A stretch of DNA of 64,000 nucleotides from SAR86 cluster bacterium AG-422-E19 (GTDB lineage: Bacteria; Pseudomonadota; Gammaproteobacteria; Magnimaribacterales; AG-339-G14). Both the position numbers and the translations under genes were made by a program. The stretch's first letter is position 1; each line of letters starts with the position of its first letter. Shown one piece after another: positions 8,780 through 19,377 of this stretch. Location of the stretch: the NCBI GenBank assembly GCA_003213595.1, contig QCMR01000001.1:90015-154014 (forward strand). The letters are read 5' to 3'. Under the pieces are notes generated by a model. It was not told the DNA's origin. It did no database searches and saw only the letters and a list, made by a program, of their open reading frames with translations.

Positions 8780-9793
8780 ATGAATCAATTTTCAAAAAAA
8801 ATTATTGATTGGCAAAAGAGTCAAGGAAGAAATAATCTTCCCTGGCAGAAAAAAAGTGCGTATAAGGTTTGGATTTCTGAAATTATGCTTCAACAGACTC
8901 AAGTTGAAACTGTAATCCCATACTACAAGGCATTCATAAAAACCTTTCCTCAAATAAAAACTTTGGCTGAAAGCTCTGAAGAACAGGTTATGAGTTTGTG
9001 GAGTGGCTTGGGCTATTACTCTAGAGCAAGAAATATTCATAAAACTGCAAAAATAATCCTGAATGAATACAAAGGAAAATTCCCTCAAGATTTTAAAAAT
9101 TTAGTTGAACTGCCGGGTATCGGTCCCTCTACAGCAGGAGCAATACTTTCCCTTGCATTTGAGTTACCTGGAGTAATTTTAGATGGGAACGTAAAAAGAG
9201 TGATTGCTAGGTTTAAAGGCATTACTAATCCAATAGATAATAATGAGACTCAAAAAGAAGTGAAAAGTTTTGCTGAAGGATTTTTGCCAAAAGACTCATT
9301 TAGAGAATATTCTCAAGGAATAATGGATTTAGGTTCCTTGTTATGTAAGCCAAAAAATCCTATATGTAACAGTTGTCCCGTAAATAAAAATTGCCAGGCT
9401 TTAAGATTAGGCATTCAAGAAAAAATTCCATTAAAAAAAACTTCCAAACCGAAAAAAGAAAAAAAGATTGATTGGTTATTGATATCTTCGAAAAACAAAA
9501 TTTTGCTAAAGCGAAATGATAACAAAGGCATCTGGAAAAATTTGTGGCTTTTTCCTGATAAAGATATTTTGAGTAAAGACAATATCTCTTTACTTGAGAA
9601 AAAAGAGTCTCTCCCTGAAATTATTCATAATTTATCTCATCGAAAACTAAATATCTCAACGGTCAAATACCAAATAAAAAACAAAGACAGATTAAAGATA
9701 GATAGATCCAGCTCAGTTTGGGTTAGCAAAGCAGATTCAGTTAAAATGGGAATGCCCAAACCTATTAAAGAGATAATAGAAAATTATTTATGA
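8780..9793 (+). CDS. mutY: A/G-specific adenine glycosylase MutY
   Basis: NLPWQ, SEIMLQQTQVETVIPYY, LPGIGPSTAGAI, C-x6-C-x2-C-x5-C FeS motif (CKPKNPICNSCPVNKNC). Confidence 0.96.
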   Translation: MNQFSKKIIDWQKSQGRNNLPWQKKSAYKVWISEIMLQQTQVETVIPYYKAFIKTFPQIKTLAESSEEQVMSLWSGLGYYSRARNIHKTAKIILNEYKGKFPQDFKNLVELPGIGPSTAGAILSLAFELPGVILDGNVKRVIARFKGITNPIDNNETQKEVKSFAEGFLPKDSFREYSQGIMDLGSLLCKPKNPICNSCPVNKNCQALRLGIQEKIPLKKTSKPKKEKKIDWLLISSKNKILLKRNDNKGIWKNLWLFPDKDILSKDNISLLEKKESLPEIIHNLSHRKLNISTVKYQIKNKDRLKIDRSSSVWVSKADSVKMGMPKPIKEIIENYL

Positions 9794-10059
9794 AAACTGT
9801 TTTTTGTAGAAAATATCAAAAGGATTTGCCTAAGATGGATAGAGCTCCTTTTCCAGGAGAAAAAGGAGAAGAAATTTTTTCAAGCGTTTCCAAGCAAGCT
9901 TGGATGGAATGGCTTAAACAGCAGACGATGCTTGTGAATGAAAAGCAATTAGATTTATCAAAAAAAGAGTCCAGAGATTATCTCAGTCAGCAACTCGAAA
10001 ACTTTTTGAATAATGAATCTTTTGATAAAGCTGAAGGATTTGTCCCTTTAGATAAATAA
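9790..10059 (+). CDS. yggX: Probable Fe(2+)-trafficking protein YggX
   Basis: VFCRKYQKDLPKMDRAPFPGEKGEEIF and WLKQQTMLVNE; ATGA overlap with mutY. Confidence 0.95.
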   Translation: MKTVFCRKYQKDLPKMDRAPFPGEKGEEIFSSVSKQAWMEWLKQQTMLVNEKQLDLSKKESRDYLSQQLENFLNNESFDKAEGFVPLDK

Positions 10060-10103
10060 CTTTATTAGCTTGCTAAATATCTATAGAATTTGATTTTCTT
10101 TTT

Positions 10104-10179
10104 GCCCAGATAGCTCAGTCGGTAGAGCAAAGGACTGAAAATCCTTGTGTCGGTGGTTCGATTCCACCTCTGGGCACCA
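10104..10179 (+). tRNA. tRNA-Phe (GAA), CCA encoded
   Basis: gcccaga...tctgggc acceptor stem, anticodon stem-loop aagga-ctgaaaa-tcctt, ggttcgattcc T-arm, terminal cca. Confidence 0.95.
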
Positions 10180-10193
10180 TCAAAAAAAATACT

Positions 10194-10571
10194 TTATGCT
10201 TTTGCCTTGAGCAAATAAAAAGTAATTCCTGCAGCAATAAATTCAAAAATCATAAAGAACACAAAGATCGTATCTGGCATTCCATCTAGAATTAAACTGA
10301 GTGCTCTTCCAAGGCCAATCCCAAGCATAAAGACAAACATGCACCATAAAGCGGGAACCATTAGACTTTTGTTAAAAGCTCCAGAAATCCATAACAGCAC
10401 ACAACCGATATATAGGCCCATTACGGCTCTAAAGATATTGGACAAATTATTATCTGCAACTTCAATTCCATAAAGAATTGGTAGAAACTCTTTTGGATTT
10501 AATCCGTATCCCAAAGCAGCTGGAAATACTCCGATAGAAATGAATAATAAAAAATAGGATTCTTTGGTCAT
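10194..10571 (-). CDS. DUF4345-like integral membrane protein
   Basis: 125 aa, four hydrophobic segments, GLYIGCVLLWISG pattern. Confidence 0.6.
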   Translation of the reverse strand: MTKESYFLLFISIGVFPAALGYGLNPKEFLPILYGIEVADNNLSNIFRAVMGLYIGCVLLWISGAFNKSLMVPALWCMFVFMLGIGLGRALSLILDGMPDTIFVFFMIFEFIAAGITFYLLKAKA

Positions 10572-10664
10572 GATTACCTTCTTAAATTTGATTTTTAAAA
10601 TTACTATAATTTTCTAATTAATGATAAAACTTTTCTGCAATGTATGCGCGTCCTTGTGTAATAT

Positions 10665-11897
10665 TTGTCCATGTCTGAAAAATTACTTTTAGAAGGTTTA
10701 AAGGTTATTGATGCGGGAAGTTTTATTGCAGGACCGGTATCAACCACAATCCTTTCTGATTTCGGTGCAGAAGTTATCAAGATCGAACCGCCAAAAATAG
10801 GAGATAGCTTAAGACATTTAATTGCTCGAACAAAAAGAGTAAATCCAGTTTCCGATAAGGACTATTGTTGGCATTTAACCTCAAGAAATAAAAAAAGCTT
10901 GGCCTTAAATCTAGGCGACCCAAAAGGACAAAAGATTTTGCAAGAACTGGTAAAGGTTTCTGATGTATTTGTAACCAATATGCCTAAAAGGATAAGAGAT
11001 AAATTGAAAATTAATGCCTCAGACTTACTGCCTTTGAACGAGAGACTTATCTACGGATCTTTGACAGGCTATGGTGAAGAAGGTCCAGACTCACATAGAA
11101 CAGCCTTTGATACAATGGCTTGGTGGGCAAGAAGTGGTTTGATGGATATTGTAAGGCCATCAGATAATTCAACTCCAGGCATGCCTCCCATAGGCATGGG
11201 AGATCAACCTACTGGAGTATCTTTATTTGCAAGCATCATGACAGCTCTTTATAGAAGAGAGAAAACAGGCAAAGGTGGAGAAGTAAATACTTCTTTAATG
11301 GCCAATGGTGCCTGGTCTAATGGATCTTTCATTCAAGCAGCACTTTTTGACGCCAATTTTCCAGAAAGACAGACTGAAGTTACTCCTCACCCTTTTGGTG
11401 GACGTTATGAAACTAAAGATAGCAGATATCTTTTGTTAGCAATCATTGATGCAGCTAAAGAATGGCCAAAATTATTGAAAGCTCTCGATATAGAATATTT
11501 AAATGCTGATGAAAGATTTTCAACCTTTCAAAAAATGAACGAAAATCATCAAGAGCTTTATAAGGAACTTGAAAAAATTTTTAAGCAATATGAGTTGAAT
11601 GAAATAGTTGAAAAACTAAGATTCTCTGAAGTTACCTTTGGAATTCTTAGTAAATCTATAGATCATAAAAAAGACGAACAATTTTTAAAAAGTGAGGTAT
11701 TGGTTAACTTTTCAAAAGACAGTTTTGAAACAGAAAACTTAACAGTCAATAGTCCGGTATTTCTTAAAAATGAGCCTAAAAAAACCCCCTCCAGAGGTCC
11801 TGCCTTAGGAGAGCATTCCAAAGAAATTCTGTCTGACATTGGCATAGATTCAAATGAACTTGATAAGCTCAAAGAAGATGGGGTTATAGATTTTTAA
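10665..11897 (+). CDS. CaiB/BaiF family (class III) CoA-transferase
   Basis: LEGLKVIDAGSFIAGPVSTTILSDFGAEVIKIEPP, SLTGYGEEGP; start may be 10671. Confidence 0.92.
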   Translation: MSMSEKLLLEGLKVIDAGSFIAGPVSTTILSDFGAEVIKIEPPKIGDSLRHLIARTKRVNPVSDKDYCWHLTSRNKKSLALNLGDPKGQKILQELVKVSDVFVTNMPKRIRDKLKINASDLLPLNERLIYGSLTGYGEEGPDSHRTAFDTMAWWARSGLMDIVRPSDNSTPGMPPIGMGDQPTGVSLFASIMTALYRREKTGKGGEVNTSLMANGAWSNGSFIQAALFDANFPERQTEVTPHPFGGRYETKDSRYLLLAIIDAAKEWPKLLKALDIEYLNADERFSTFQKMNENHQELYKELEKIFKQYELNEIVEKLRFSEVTFGILSKSIDHKKDEQFLKSEVLVNFSKDSFETENLTVNSPVFLKNEPKKTPSRGPALGEHSKEILSDIGIDSNELDKLKEDGVIDF

Positions 11898-11954
11898 AAA
11901 GTAGAGAAAGATACTTTAAAAAACTAGAATATAATATTCAAAACAGGGGAAATC

Positions 11955-12482
11955 ATGAGAACAATAGAAAATCTATTAGAGGGTTTAATCTATGCCAGCA
12001 GATGGCTTTTAGCACCCATTTATATGATTTTGTGTCTTTGCTTGGCACTGATCGCCATAACTACAATTCAACACTTCATTCAATATGCTCCGGGTTTAAT
12101 GAGCATGAAGTTAAAAGAAGTACTTTTGTTTGTTCTGCAAGTGGTAGACCTTGCTTTGATCGCTAACCTTGTTGTGATGATTATTTTTTCCGGCTACGAA
12201 AATTTTATATCTAAAATTGATGTAGCAAAGGATGATCGAGATAGACCGGATTGGATGGGCTCGGTAGATTTTAGCGATTTAAAAATAAAACTGGTCGCCT
12301 CAATCTTGGCTATATCAGGCATTGGACTGCTTGAAACCTTTCTTAAAATAGCTGGTTCAGGCGATCTTGCAGTGAGCGAAGTTGAGATTAAGTGGATGGT
12401 TATCATTCACATCATTTTCATAATCTCGGGATTGCTTTTAGCAATGATGGATTATGTAGCCCATCGAAGCAGCAAACATTAG
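11955..12482 (+). CDS. UPF0114 / YqhA family membrane protein
   Basis: ENLLEGLIYASRWLLAPIY, FSGYENF, SDLKIKLVASILAISGIGLLE. Confidence 0.85.
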   Translation: MRTIENLLEGLIYASRWLLAPIYMILCLCLALIAITTIQHFIQYAPGLMSMKLKEVLLFVLQVVDLALIANLVVMIIFSGYENFISKIDVAKDDRDRPDWMGSVDFSDLKIKLVASILAISGIGLLETFLKIAGSGDLAVSEVEIKWMVIIHIIFIISGLLLAMMDYVAHRSSKH

Positions 12483-12486
12483 ATAT

Positions 12487-13122
12487 TCAAAAATATCTTT
12501 TTGCTAAAAGCCAAAATAAGAAAGGTATTATTGCAATACCTAAAAATGCTATTGAGGCTGATTGACTGGTAAGGGCTGCTGTACCTATGAAGGAGTAAAC
12601 TACTGCAATCAATAAATTACTCACAATCATTACAGTTAAAAAAGTACTCCATTTCATACCAGCTAAACCAGCAGCTACAGTAGAAATTTCCGCTAGAGCT
12701 GGAGCAGGTCTTGCAATCAATAAAATACTAACGCCAAATTGTTTTGCCGCCTCTTCTGATCTTGCTAAATCTTCTTGGCTGAGTATTTTTTTTGCTAAGG
12801 GTTTGGCAGCATACTTTCCTATCGCAAAGCCAATTATCGAACCCAAAGTAAGTCCTATCCATATAACAGGAATAGATAAATAAAATCCCAAAATGGCTCC
12901 AGCAAAAGTATTGGTAACCCCGTTTGGAATTGGTAAAAAAACATCTGCTGCTAACGCAAAGATAACCAGAATAGAGTTTAAAAATTGGTTGTTACCACTC
13001 CATTCAATAAACTCATTTGTTAAGTCTGCCATAGATGATTCAAGTAACGACAAAGGCAGAATTATGGATGTTAAAACAATTATGATTAAACCTAGGAACT
13101 TTAAGAGAGTATAGATATTCAT
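12487..13122 (-). CDS. VTT (DedA/SNARE-associated) domain membrane protein
   Basis: Multiple TM; LPIPNGVTNTFAGAILGF, RPAPALAEISTVAAGLAGM. Confidence 0.75.
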   Translation of the reverse strand: MNIYTLLKFLGLIIIVLTSIILPLSLLESSMADLTNEFIEWSGNNQFLNSILVIFALAADVFLPIPNGVTNTFAGAILGFYLSIPVIWIGLTLGSIIGFAIGKYAAKPLAKKILSQEDLARSEEAAKQFGVSILLIARPAPALAEISTVAAGLAGMKWSTFLTVMIVSNLLIAVVYSFIGTAALTSQSASIAFLGIAIIPFLFWLLAKRYF

Positions 13123-13187
13123 TACTTTTTACATTTTATACGTTTGTCCAATAGGAAAAAATTTTATTCAAGATTTTTGCGAATGTT

Positions 13188-13216
13188 AAGATATGACAGT
13201 TATACTGTCATTTCTT
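13188..13216. promoter_or_regulatory. 29-bp imperfect palindrome directly before the DUF3604 gene start
   Basis: AAGATATGACAGT-TAT-ACTGTCATTTCTT: 13-nt arms with one mismatch, 3-nt spacer. Confidence 0.6.
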
Positions 13217-15190
13217 ATGTTTAAAAATATATTTTATTTTTTATTTTTATTTGCGTTTTTTTCCTCTTGTTCTGAATTTGAGATGAAAACAGAAAAAGAT
13301 TTAGCTCTAGAAAAATTCGGAGATATTCCTATCGAATACAAGCCTAGTCCCAATCCAGATAAAAATGCTTATTTTGGTGACTTACATGTTCATACAGAGA
13401 ATTCTTTTGATGCTTATACCTTTGGCACTACTGCTTCTCCTACTGATGCTTATAAATACGCTAAAGGTGAAGCAATAAAACATCCTACTGGTTATCACAT
13501 TCAGTTATCAAGGCCTTTGGATTTTTATGCAGTTACCGATCATGGAGTTTTTCTCGGTGTGGTTAAAGAAGCTGCTGATCCAGATAGTGAAATAGGACAA
13601 TATGAAATTACTAAGCCTCTACATAATTTGAATGAAAATGTAAGTAATAGTTTTTTCTCCATTATTAGAAGAGGAGGAACGTTTAGACCATTTGCCCAAG
13701 AATTAGCAAATAGCATTCAAGATGGAACTGTAGATATGAAGATTTTACAGAAAGTTATGAATGATACTTGGCTCAAAACGATTGAAGCTGCAGATCAAGC
13801 CTATGTTCCAGGTACTTTCACAACCTTTGCTGCCTATGAGTATTCTTCATCGGTTGAGATTTATGATACTTATTTGCACAGAAATGTAATTTTTAGAGAC
13901 ACAAAAAGCCTACCTAAAAGAATTTTTACACGCGCCGACAGTTTAAATCCGGAAGACCTTTGGAAATGGATGGATGGTCTTAGACAAAAAGGTATAGAAA
14001 GCTTGGCAATTCCGCACAATTCGAATATTTCAGGAGGTGCTGCTTTTAAAATGACTTACTATGACGGCAAACCCATAGATGAAGCATATGCCCTGCAAAG
14101 AACAAGAAATGAGCCCTTAGTTGAAGTTACTCAAGCAAAGGGCTCCTCCGAAACGCATCCTTTACTATCGAAAAATGATGAATGGGCAGCATTCGAAATA
14201 CCGGTAGAAAAGCAAGCTAAAGTTTTAGAAAATGCGAAAGGAAGTTATGTCCGAAACGCTTACTTAAGAGGTCTGACTTTAGCTGAACAAGGCATTACAA
14301 ATCCCTACAAATTTGGCCTCATAGGGGCAAGTGACACTCATGTTGCTGGAGGTTCTTACAGTGAAGAAACTTTCTTTTCAAAAATTGGTCTATTGGATGG
14401 AACTCCAGAGCTTAGAGGTTCAGTTCCTTTTAATTGGGCTTTAGCTAAAGCTGCAAAAATCTTTAGACCAAAATCTTTTGCTGAGATTAATGGTAAAGAC
14501 TATATGGCAGTTACAGACAGGCTGATAGGCTTTTCAGCCTCTGGCCTTACTGGAGTTTGGGCGAAAGAAAATACTCGTGAGGATATTTATGATGCCTTTA
14601 GAAGAAAAGAAACCTTCGCTACCAGCGGTCCAAGAATAAAGGTACGCTTTTTTTCAGGGTATGATTTTGAAGATACTAAAATTAATGACTTAGATCTTGT
14701 TAAAAAAGCCTATGAGGATAATTTATCTATGGGTTCCACCATTAATATAGAAAAAGAGAGGGAACCGAAATTTTTGGTATGGGCTTCTGCAGACCCATTA
14801 GGTGCGCCGCTTCAAAGAATTCAAATTATCAAAGGTTGGTTAGAAAATGGAAAACATCAAGAAAAAGTATATGACGTTGTATGTTCAGATGGATTAGTTG
14901 TCAATTCATCCACACATCGTTGTCCTGATAATGGAGCTAAAGTTGATATTGAAAATTGTTCTGTAATTAAAAATTCGGGAGCCTCAGAGTTGAAGACTTT
15001 TTGGTTAGATCCTGATTTCTTGATGGATCAAAAAGCTTTTTATTACGCAAGGGTTTTAGAGAATCCGGTTTGTCGATGGTCAACTTGGGACTCGATTAGA
15101 GAAGGCGTCGAGCCAAGGTCTGATATTCCAGCAACTATACAAGAAAGAGCCTGGACTTCACCAATTTGGTTTGAGCCTGTTAAATCTTGA
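13217..15190 (+). CDS. DUF3604 domain lipoprotein (PHP-like metal-binding fold)
   Basis: Lipobox-like FAFFSSCSEFE; AYFGDLHVHTENSFDA, YAVTDHGVFLG, LIGASDTHV; start set at internal Met 13217 so that a lipoprotein signal begins the protein. Confidence 0.85.
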   Translation: MFKNIFYFLFLFAFFSSCSEFEMKTEKDLALEKFGDIPIEYKPSPNPDKNAYFGDLHVHTENSFDAYTFGTTASPTDAYKYAKGEAIKHPTGYHIQLSRPLDFYAVTDHGVFLGVVKEAADPDSEIGQYEITKPLHNLNENVSNSFFSIIRRGGTFRPFAQELANSIQDGTVDMKILQKVMNDTWLKTIEAADQAYVPGTFTTFAAYEYSSSVEIYDTYLHRNVIFRDTKSLPKRIFTRADSLNPEDLWKWMDGLRQKGIESLAIPHNSNISGGAAFKMTYYDGKPIDEAYALQRTRNEPLVEVTQAKGSSETHPLLSKNDEWAAFEIPVEKQAKVLENAKGSYVRNAYLRGLTLAEQGITNPYKFGLIGASDTHVAGGSYSEETFFSKIGLLDGTPELRGSVPFNWALAKAAKIFRPKSFAEINGKDYMAVTDRLIGFSASGLTGVWAKENTREDIYDAFRRKETFATSGPRIKVRFFSGYDFEDTKINDLDLVKKAYEDNLSMGSTINIEKEREPKFLVWASADPLGAPLQRIQIIKGWLENGKHQEKVYDVVCSDGLVVNSSTHRCPDNGAKVDIENCSVIKNSGASELKTFWLDPDFLMDQKAFYYARVLENPVCRWSTWDSIREGVEPRSDIPATIQERAWTSPIWFEPVKS

Positions 15191-15228
15191 AATATTTATT
15201 TCTCTGTTAGAAAATTCTTTCATCTGAT

Positions 15229-16530
15229 ATGAAATCTATTTTCTCAAAATTTAAAAATTCTTTGCTAATAGGAGCCTACAAAATCCTGGTAATTTTTGAA
15301 AAATTAACTAATAAGGGAATAGCCTTAGACTTCATTTCGAAAGATTACATAGACGATCCTTATAAGACTTACAACTTGATGAGATCTCACAAACCTATTT
15401 TGTTTTCTCAAACAACAAGATTGCATTGGGTTACAAAGATGGAGTTCGCGCAGGAAATGTTAAGAGATAAAAGATTTAGTGTTGATGATCGTAAATATCC
15501 AATAGCTGAAAAGAGGAGAAAAGAATTTAAAAAAGCTGGTAGAGAAATCATGTTAGAACAGTTCGAGAATCCTAGTATGTTAAAACTTGATCCTCCTGAT
15601 CACTCACGAATAAGAAAATTGGTGCAATATGGTTTTACTAATAGATACATAACATCCCTTGAACCAGAAATAAAAAAAATAGTAGAAGATTGTCTCAGTA
15701 AGGTTCATAACCAAGATTCTTTTGATTTGATTGAAGACTTAGCAAAGCCACTTCCAGCAATTGTGATTGCTAAAATGATGGGATTACCAAATGAAGACTT
15801 GGATCAATTTCAAGCTTGGTCTGAAGATTTATTAGTTGGTGTTGGAGGAATTGGTACCTCAAGAGAGGATATTAAAAAATCAGGAGATGCTTATGAAGCA
15901 TTAATAAATTATTTTGAAAGAACCATTCTTAGTAGAAAAAATTTTCCTGGGGACGACTTTATTGGCAAACTAATCCAAGCAGAAGAAGCGGGAGATAAAT
16001 TAAACATCAAGGAAATGTATGGTACCTGTTTGCTTCTCTTAATCGCCGGACATGAGACTACTACGCGCTTAATTGGTAATGGTATGTTCACGCTTTTTAA
16101 TCATCCTGAGAATATAACTCACTTGAGAAATGATTTTTCTTTGATACCCAATGCCATAGAGGAAATGCTTAGATACGAACCTCCTGTACATGCAACTGTC
16201 AGATTCGCTGAAAGTGATATGGTCTACAACAATAAATCCTACAAAAGGGGAACCCCTTTTGCGGTAAGTATTGCAGGTGCGAACAGAGATCCTGAAGCAA
16301 ATGATAACCCCAATGAATTTAATATTTTTAGAGAAGATATCAATCACATCTCTTTTGGCTATGGACCGCACATGTGTATTGGTGCGAGCCTCGCTAGAAT
16401 TGAATCCAGAATTGCTTTTGAAGCTTTATTTGAAAGATTTAGTAATCTTCATCTTTTGGATAAAAATCCCAAGTGGGGAAAAAATCTTATTTTTCGAGGC
16501 TTTGACAACCTTCAAATAAAAATCAATTAA
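15229..16530 (+). CDS. Cytochrome P450
   Basis: I-helix LLLIAGHETTTRLIGNG, EEMLRYEPPV, heme-binding FGYGPHMCIGASLAR. Confidence 0.96.
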   Translation: MKSIFSKFKNSLLIGAYKILVIFEKLTNKGIALDFISKDYIDDPYKTYNLMRSHKPILFSQTTRLHWVTKMEFAQEMLRDKRFSVDDRKYPIAEKRRKEFKKAGREIMLEQFENPSMLKLDPPDHSRIRKLVQYGFTNRYITSLEPEIKKIVEDCLSKVHNQDSFDLIEDLAKPLPAIVIAKMMGLPNEDLDQFQAWSEDLLVGVGGIGTSREDIKKSGDAYEALINYFERTILSRKNFPGDDFIGKLIQAEEAGDKLNIKEMYGTCLLLLIAGHETTTRLIGNGMFTLFNHPENITHLRNDFSLIPNAIEEMLRYEPPVHATVRFAESDMVYNNKSYKRGTPFAVSIAGANRDPEANDNPNEFNIFREDINHISFGYGPHMCIGASLARIESRIAFEALFERFSNLHLLDKNPKWGKNLIFRGFDNLQIKIN

Positions 16531-16560
16531 AAAAGGCGTTCTAAGAAGAACGCCTTTTTT
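16531..16560. terminator. Bidirectional rho-independent terminator
   Basis: aaggcgttct (16533-16542) loop aaga, agaacgcctt (16547-16556), flanked by A and T runs, between convergent genes. Confidence 0.92.
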
Positions 16561-16572
16561 TAAAGAGTCTGA

Positions 16573-19302
16573 TTAGAATCTATGAATAACTTCTAATCCA
16601 GCTCTAATACCAGGATAGTATTTAACTCTCGCTCCTCCTCCTTGGCTTTGAGGATAGATTAAAGAGAAAGCTAGGTCGTCTTTTTCATCTAAACAATTGG
16701 TACAAAACCCTCTAAGAGTGGTTCCATTATTAAATTCAATTGCAGTTGAAAAGTTCAATCTTTCAATCGTGTCATTAAGAGTTAATCCTTCTACACGCTC
16801 ATCACCTAAAGCAATATCAGATTTGTAAGAATAGCTCGCACTAATAACTACGTCACCAATACTGGTAGGTTCTATATGATCAAAAGAAAAGATCATTGCT
16901 TGTTCTGGGGTCCAAGGCATTTTGCCTCCAGCTCTTTGGTAAGCACCTGCAGCTGTAGCGCTACAAGAAGTAAAGGATCCATGAACTTCTGTCCAATCTC
17001 TTGAGTCATCACAATAATCGTCATATTGAGCGTCTATATAAGCATAATTAAAATTAAGAGTTGTACCTTGAGAAACTCTTGCAGTTAGATTTAAGTCCAA
17101 TCCATTAATGGTGGAAGCACCTGCATTTTGTTTAATACCTAAAGGCAAACCCTGAACAACTTTTACTTTGATAAGTTGTTTATCAGTCCAATCGTAAGTA
17201 TAAGCTGCAGCGCTTAAACGAAGGGAATCAGATAGAAAAGTACCTTTATAACCAATTTCATACATTTCAAGCTCTTCAGGATCGAATCCTTGTTCTACCA
17301 AATCTCTAAAGTAATTAGCAAATTGCCAACCACCGCCTTTGTAACCCGTAGCTACTGTGAACCAGAGCATACTGTTATCGTTTGGTTTGTAATCAATAGT
17401 CATTTTAGGATCTGTTGAAGACCAACTTGCTTTTTTGTTGACTTCAAATACATTTGCTGACGAAGCAATTGGTGCAATACCTATACCTTGCAATTCAACA
17501 ACTTTTGCAAAAGCAGCACGATAATCGGCGTCTCCAGCCACGCTATCATCATCTATGGCAGCTAGTTCTGCTACTTGTAGAACAGATGCAGCTGGTAAAG
17601 CTGCAATGGCACCATCAACAACAGCTTTGTGTTTGGCAAATGTTACAGGTGTATACCATGTACCTGGTTGAGCTTGGTTAAAACCATTAGCAGGATCTGT
17701 ATTATCTGGGGCAATTAACTGAGAAGGTACACCTACTGAATTTGAACCAGTAATATATGTCATTCCTTTCACATCGTAACTGTATCTTGCTCCTAAAGTG
17801 ATGTTCCATTGGTCGGCCATAGGGATTGTCACCTGACCGAAGGCAGCAGAAGATTTGTTATTGATCCTTAAATCAAGATCAGCTGTACCCCAATTATCAT
17901 AGTCCTGAGCAGTTGCTGTAGACCAAGTTTTGTATAACAAAGATTTTGTGGTACTTGGTCCAGTGTATGCGCCAGCTTTGAAGAGAGCAACGTTAGTTAA
18001 AGAACCTGCTTGAAATAATCCACCATCTGCAACCGCGACAGCAGCAGCAGCGCCCTGATTAAACAAACCTTCAGGCCCTGTTTTAAATCCATCAAATCTA
18101 TCACCATAATCCAGGAAAGAATAAAAGCCTGCAACCCATTGGATTTCGTCTTCTGGCTTGGAATTCCATCTCAATTCAAAACTAGATTGATTGGTTTTTT
18201 GAAAAGAAGATTGAGTAAATGATTTAGCTGCAGTAGCATCGAAATCTCTTCGTTCTTCCCCTTGGTTTTGATTTGTGGCAGCAAGAAGGGTTAGGTCATA
18301 ATCGTCTCTGAAGAATTTAATTTTCGCTGAAATCAAGTTGTCCTCGTTGACCGCAAAAGTATCTAGGTCACTGGCCGAAGAATATTTATCTGCTCTAAAA
18401 GACGCAAGAGCTGCTGCATCAGTAGCATAAGCTTGAGCACCAGCTAAGTTTGTTTGGAAAATATCTATACCTAACGCAACCATTCCTGGACTTGCTTTGA
18501 TCAAGTTGTATTGAGCGGCATTACAAGATGTAACAGCATCCTCACAAACAACCGGTTCTGCTATAAGCTCACCTACATCTGATTTTGAATAATCTGCAGT
18601 AAGAGACCATTCGTAATCATTACCTTCACCAAATAGTGAAAATCTTAAATTTTCATTTTTTGGACCATCGTCATCACCACGTGTAGTTTCTGTGTGAGGC
18701 CCTTCAACATCTTGATAACCAAGAATCATTCTTCCGAAGAGATTATTTCCCAGCTCTCCAGAAACCATATAACTTAAAGATTCGTATCCTGAATCTCCTA
18801 TTCCAGCTTTAAGCTTTTGTTCAAATTCACTTGTGGGTTTTTTGTAATAGATACTAATAGCTCCACCTAAAGCATTTCTACCATATAAAGTTCCTTGGGG
18901 ACCTTTTAAAATCTCAACCCTCTCAATATCAACTAAACCTGTCATGACAGATTGAGCTCTAGACATAAAAACTTCGTCTACAAAAAGCGCGTTGGAACTT
19001 TCAGATCCTACATCGAAAGCAGTTGAACCGATTCCTCTGAGCCAAATGTTTGCTCTTCCAACGTCTTCTCCGGACATCAGCATGTCAGGAACCATTCGAG
19101 TAAGATCATTAGTATCTCTTACTCCAGCATCTTCAAGCATATCTCCTGAGAAAGCTTGCAAAGCAGAAGGTACGTCTAATAAATTTTGTTCTCTTTTTTG
19201 AGAAGTAACTACCATTTCTTCTAAAGCAACTTGAGTTAAAGAAATAGTAGAGGTTAAGAATAACGATAAAGTAATCGTATATTTCAAAAAGGATTTAATC
19301 AT
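16573..19302 (-). CDS. TonB-dependent outer-membrane receptor
   Basis: Signal peptide, TonB box EEMVVTSQKR, plug VEILKGPQGTLYGRNALGGAISI, C-terminal GLEVIHRF. Confidence 0.95.
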   Translation of the reverse strand: MIKSFLKYTITLSLFLTSTISLTQVALEEMVVTSQKREQNLLDVPSALQAFSGDMLEDAGVRDTNDLTRMVPDMLMSGEDVGRANIWLRGIGSTAFDVGSESSNALFVDEVFMSRAQSVMTGLVDIERVEILKGPQGTLYGRNALGGAISIYYKKPTSEFEQKLKAGIGDSGYESLSYMVSGELGNNLFGRMILGYQDVEGPHTETTRGDDDGPKNENLRFSLFGEGNDYEWSLTADYSKSDVGELIAEPVVCEDAVTSCNAAQYNLIKASPGMVALGIDIFQTNLAGAQAYATDAAALASFRADKYSSASDLDTFAVNEDNLISAKIKFFRDDYDLTLLAATNQNQGEERRDFDATAAKSFTQSSFQKTNQSSFELRWNSKPEDEIQWVAGFYSFLDYGDRFDGFKTGPEGLFNQGAAAAVAVADGGLFQAGSLTNVALFKAGAYTGPSTTKSLLYKTWSTATAQDYDNWGTADLDLRINNKSSAAFGQVTIPMADQWNITLGARYSYDVKGMTYITGSNSVGVPSQLIAPDNTDPANGFNQAQPGTWYTPVTFAKHKAVVDGAIAALPAASVLQVAELAAIDDDSVAGDADYRAAFAKVVELQGIGIAPIASSANVFEVNKKASWSSTDPKMTIDYKPNDNSMLWFTVATGYKGGGWQFANYFRDLVEQGFDPEELEMYEIGYKGTFLSDSLRLSAAAYTYDWTDKQLIKVKVVQGLPLGIKQNAGASTINGLDLNLTARVSQGTTLNFNYAYIDAQYDDYCDDSRDWTEVHGSFTSCSATAAGAYQRAGGKMPWTPEQAMIFSFDHIEPTSIGDVVISASYSYKSDIALGDERVEGLTLNDTIERLNFSTAIEFNNGTTLRGFCTNCLDEKDDLAFSLIYPQSQGGGARVKYYPGIRAGLEVIHRF

Positions 19303-19377
19303 TTTTTTCCCCCGTAATTAAAAAGCGTTTTGATGCCGCTGTAAAAAAAAGATTCTATCAAAAAGGAAAATGATTTG

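Noticed and set aside
18040-18060. gca/gcag short tandem repeat
   Set aside because: Encodes an alanine-rich stretch in the TonB receptor; too short to be a notable repeat.
19325-19337. Possible sigma54 -24/-12 element on the minus strand before the TonB receptor (GGCATCAAAACGC)
   Set aside because: Spacing is GG-N9-GC; sigma54 promoters need GG-N10-GC and tolerate spacing changes poorly, and flanking bases do not match TGGCAC/TTGC.
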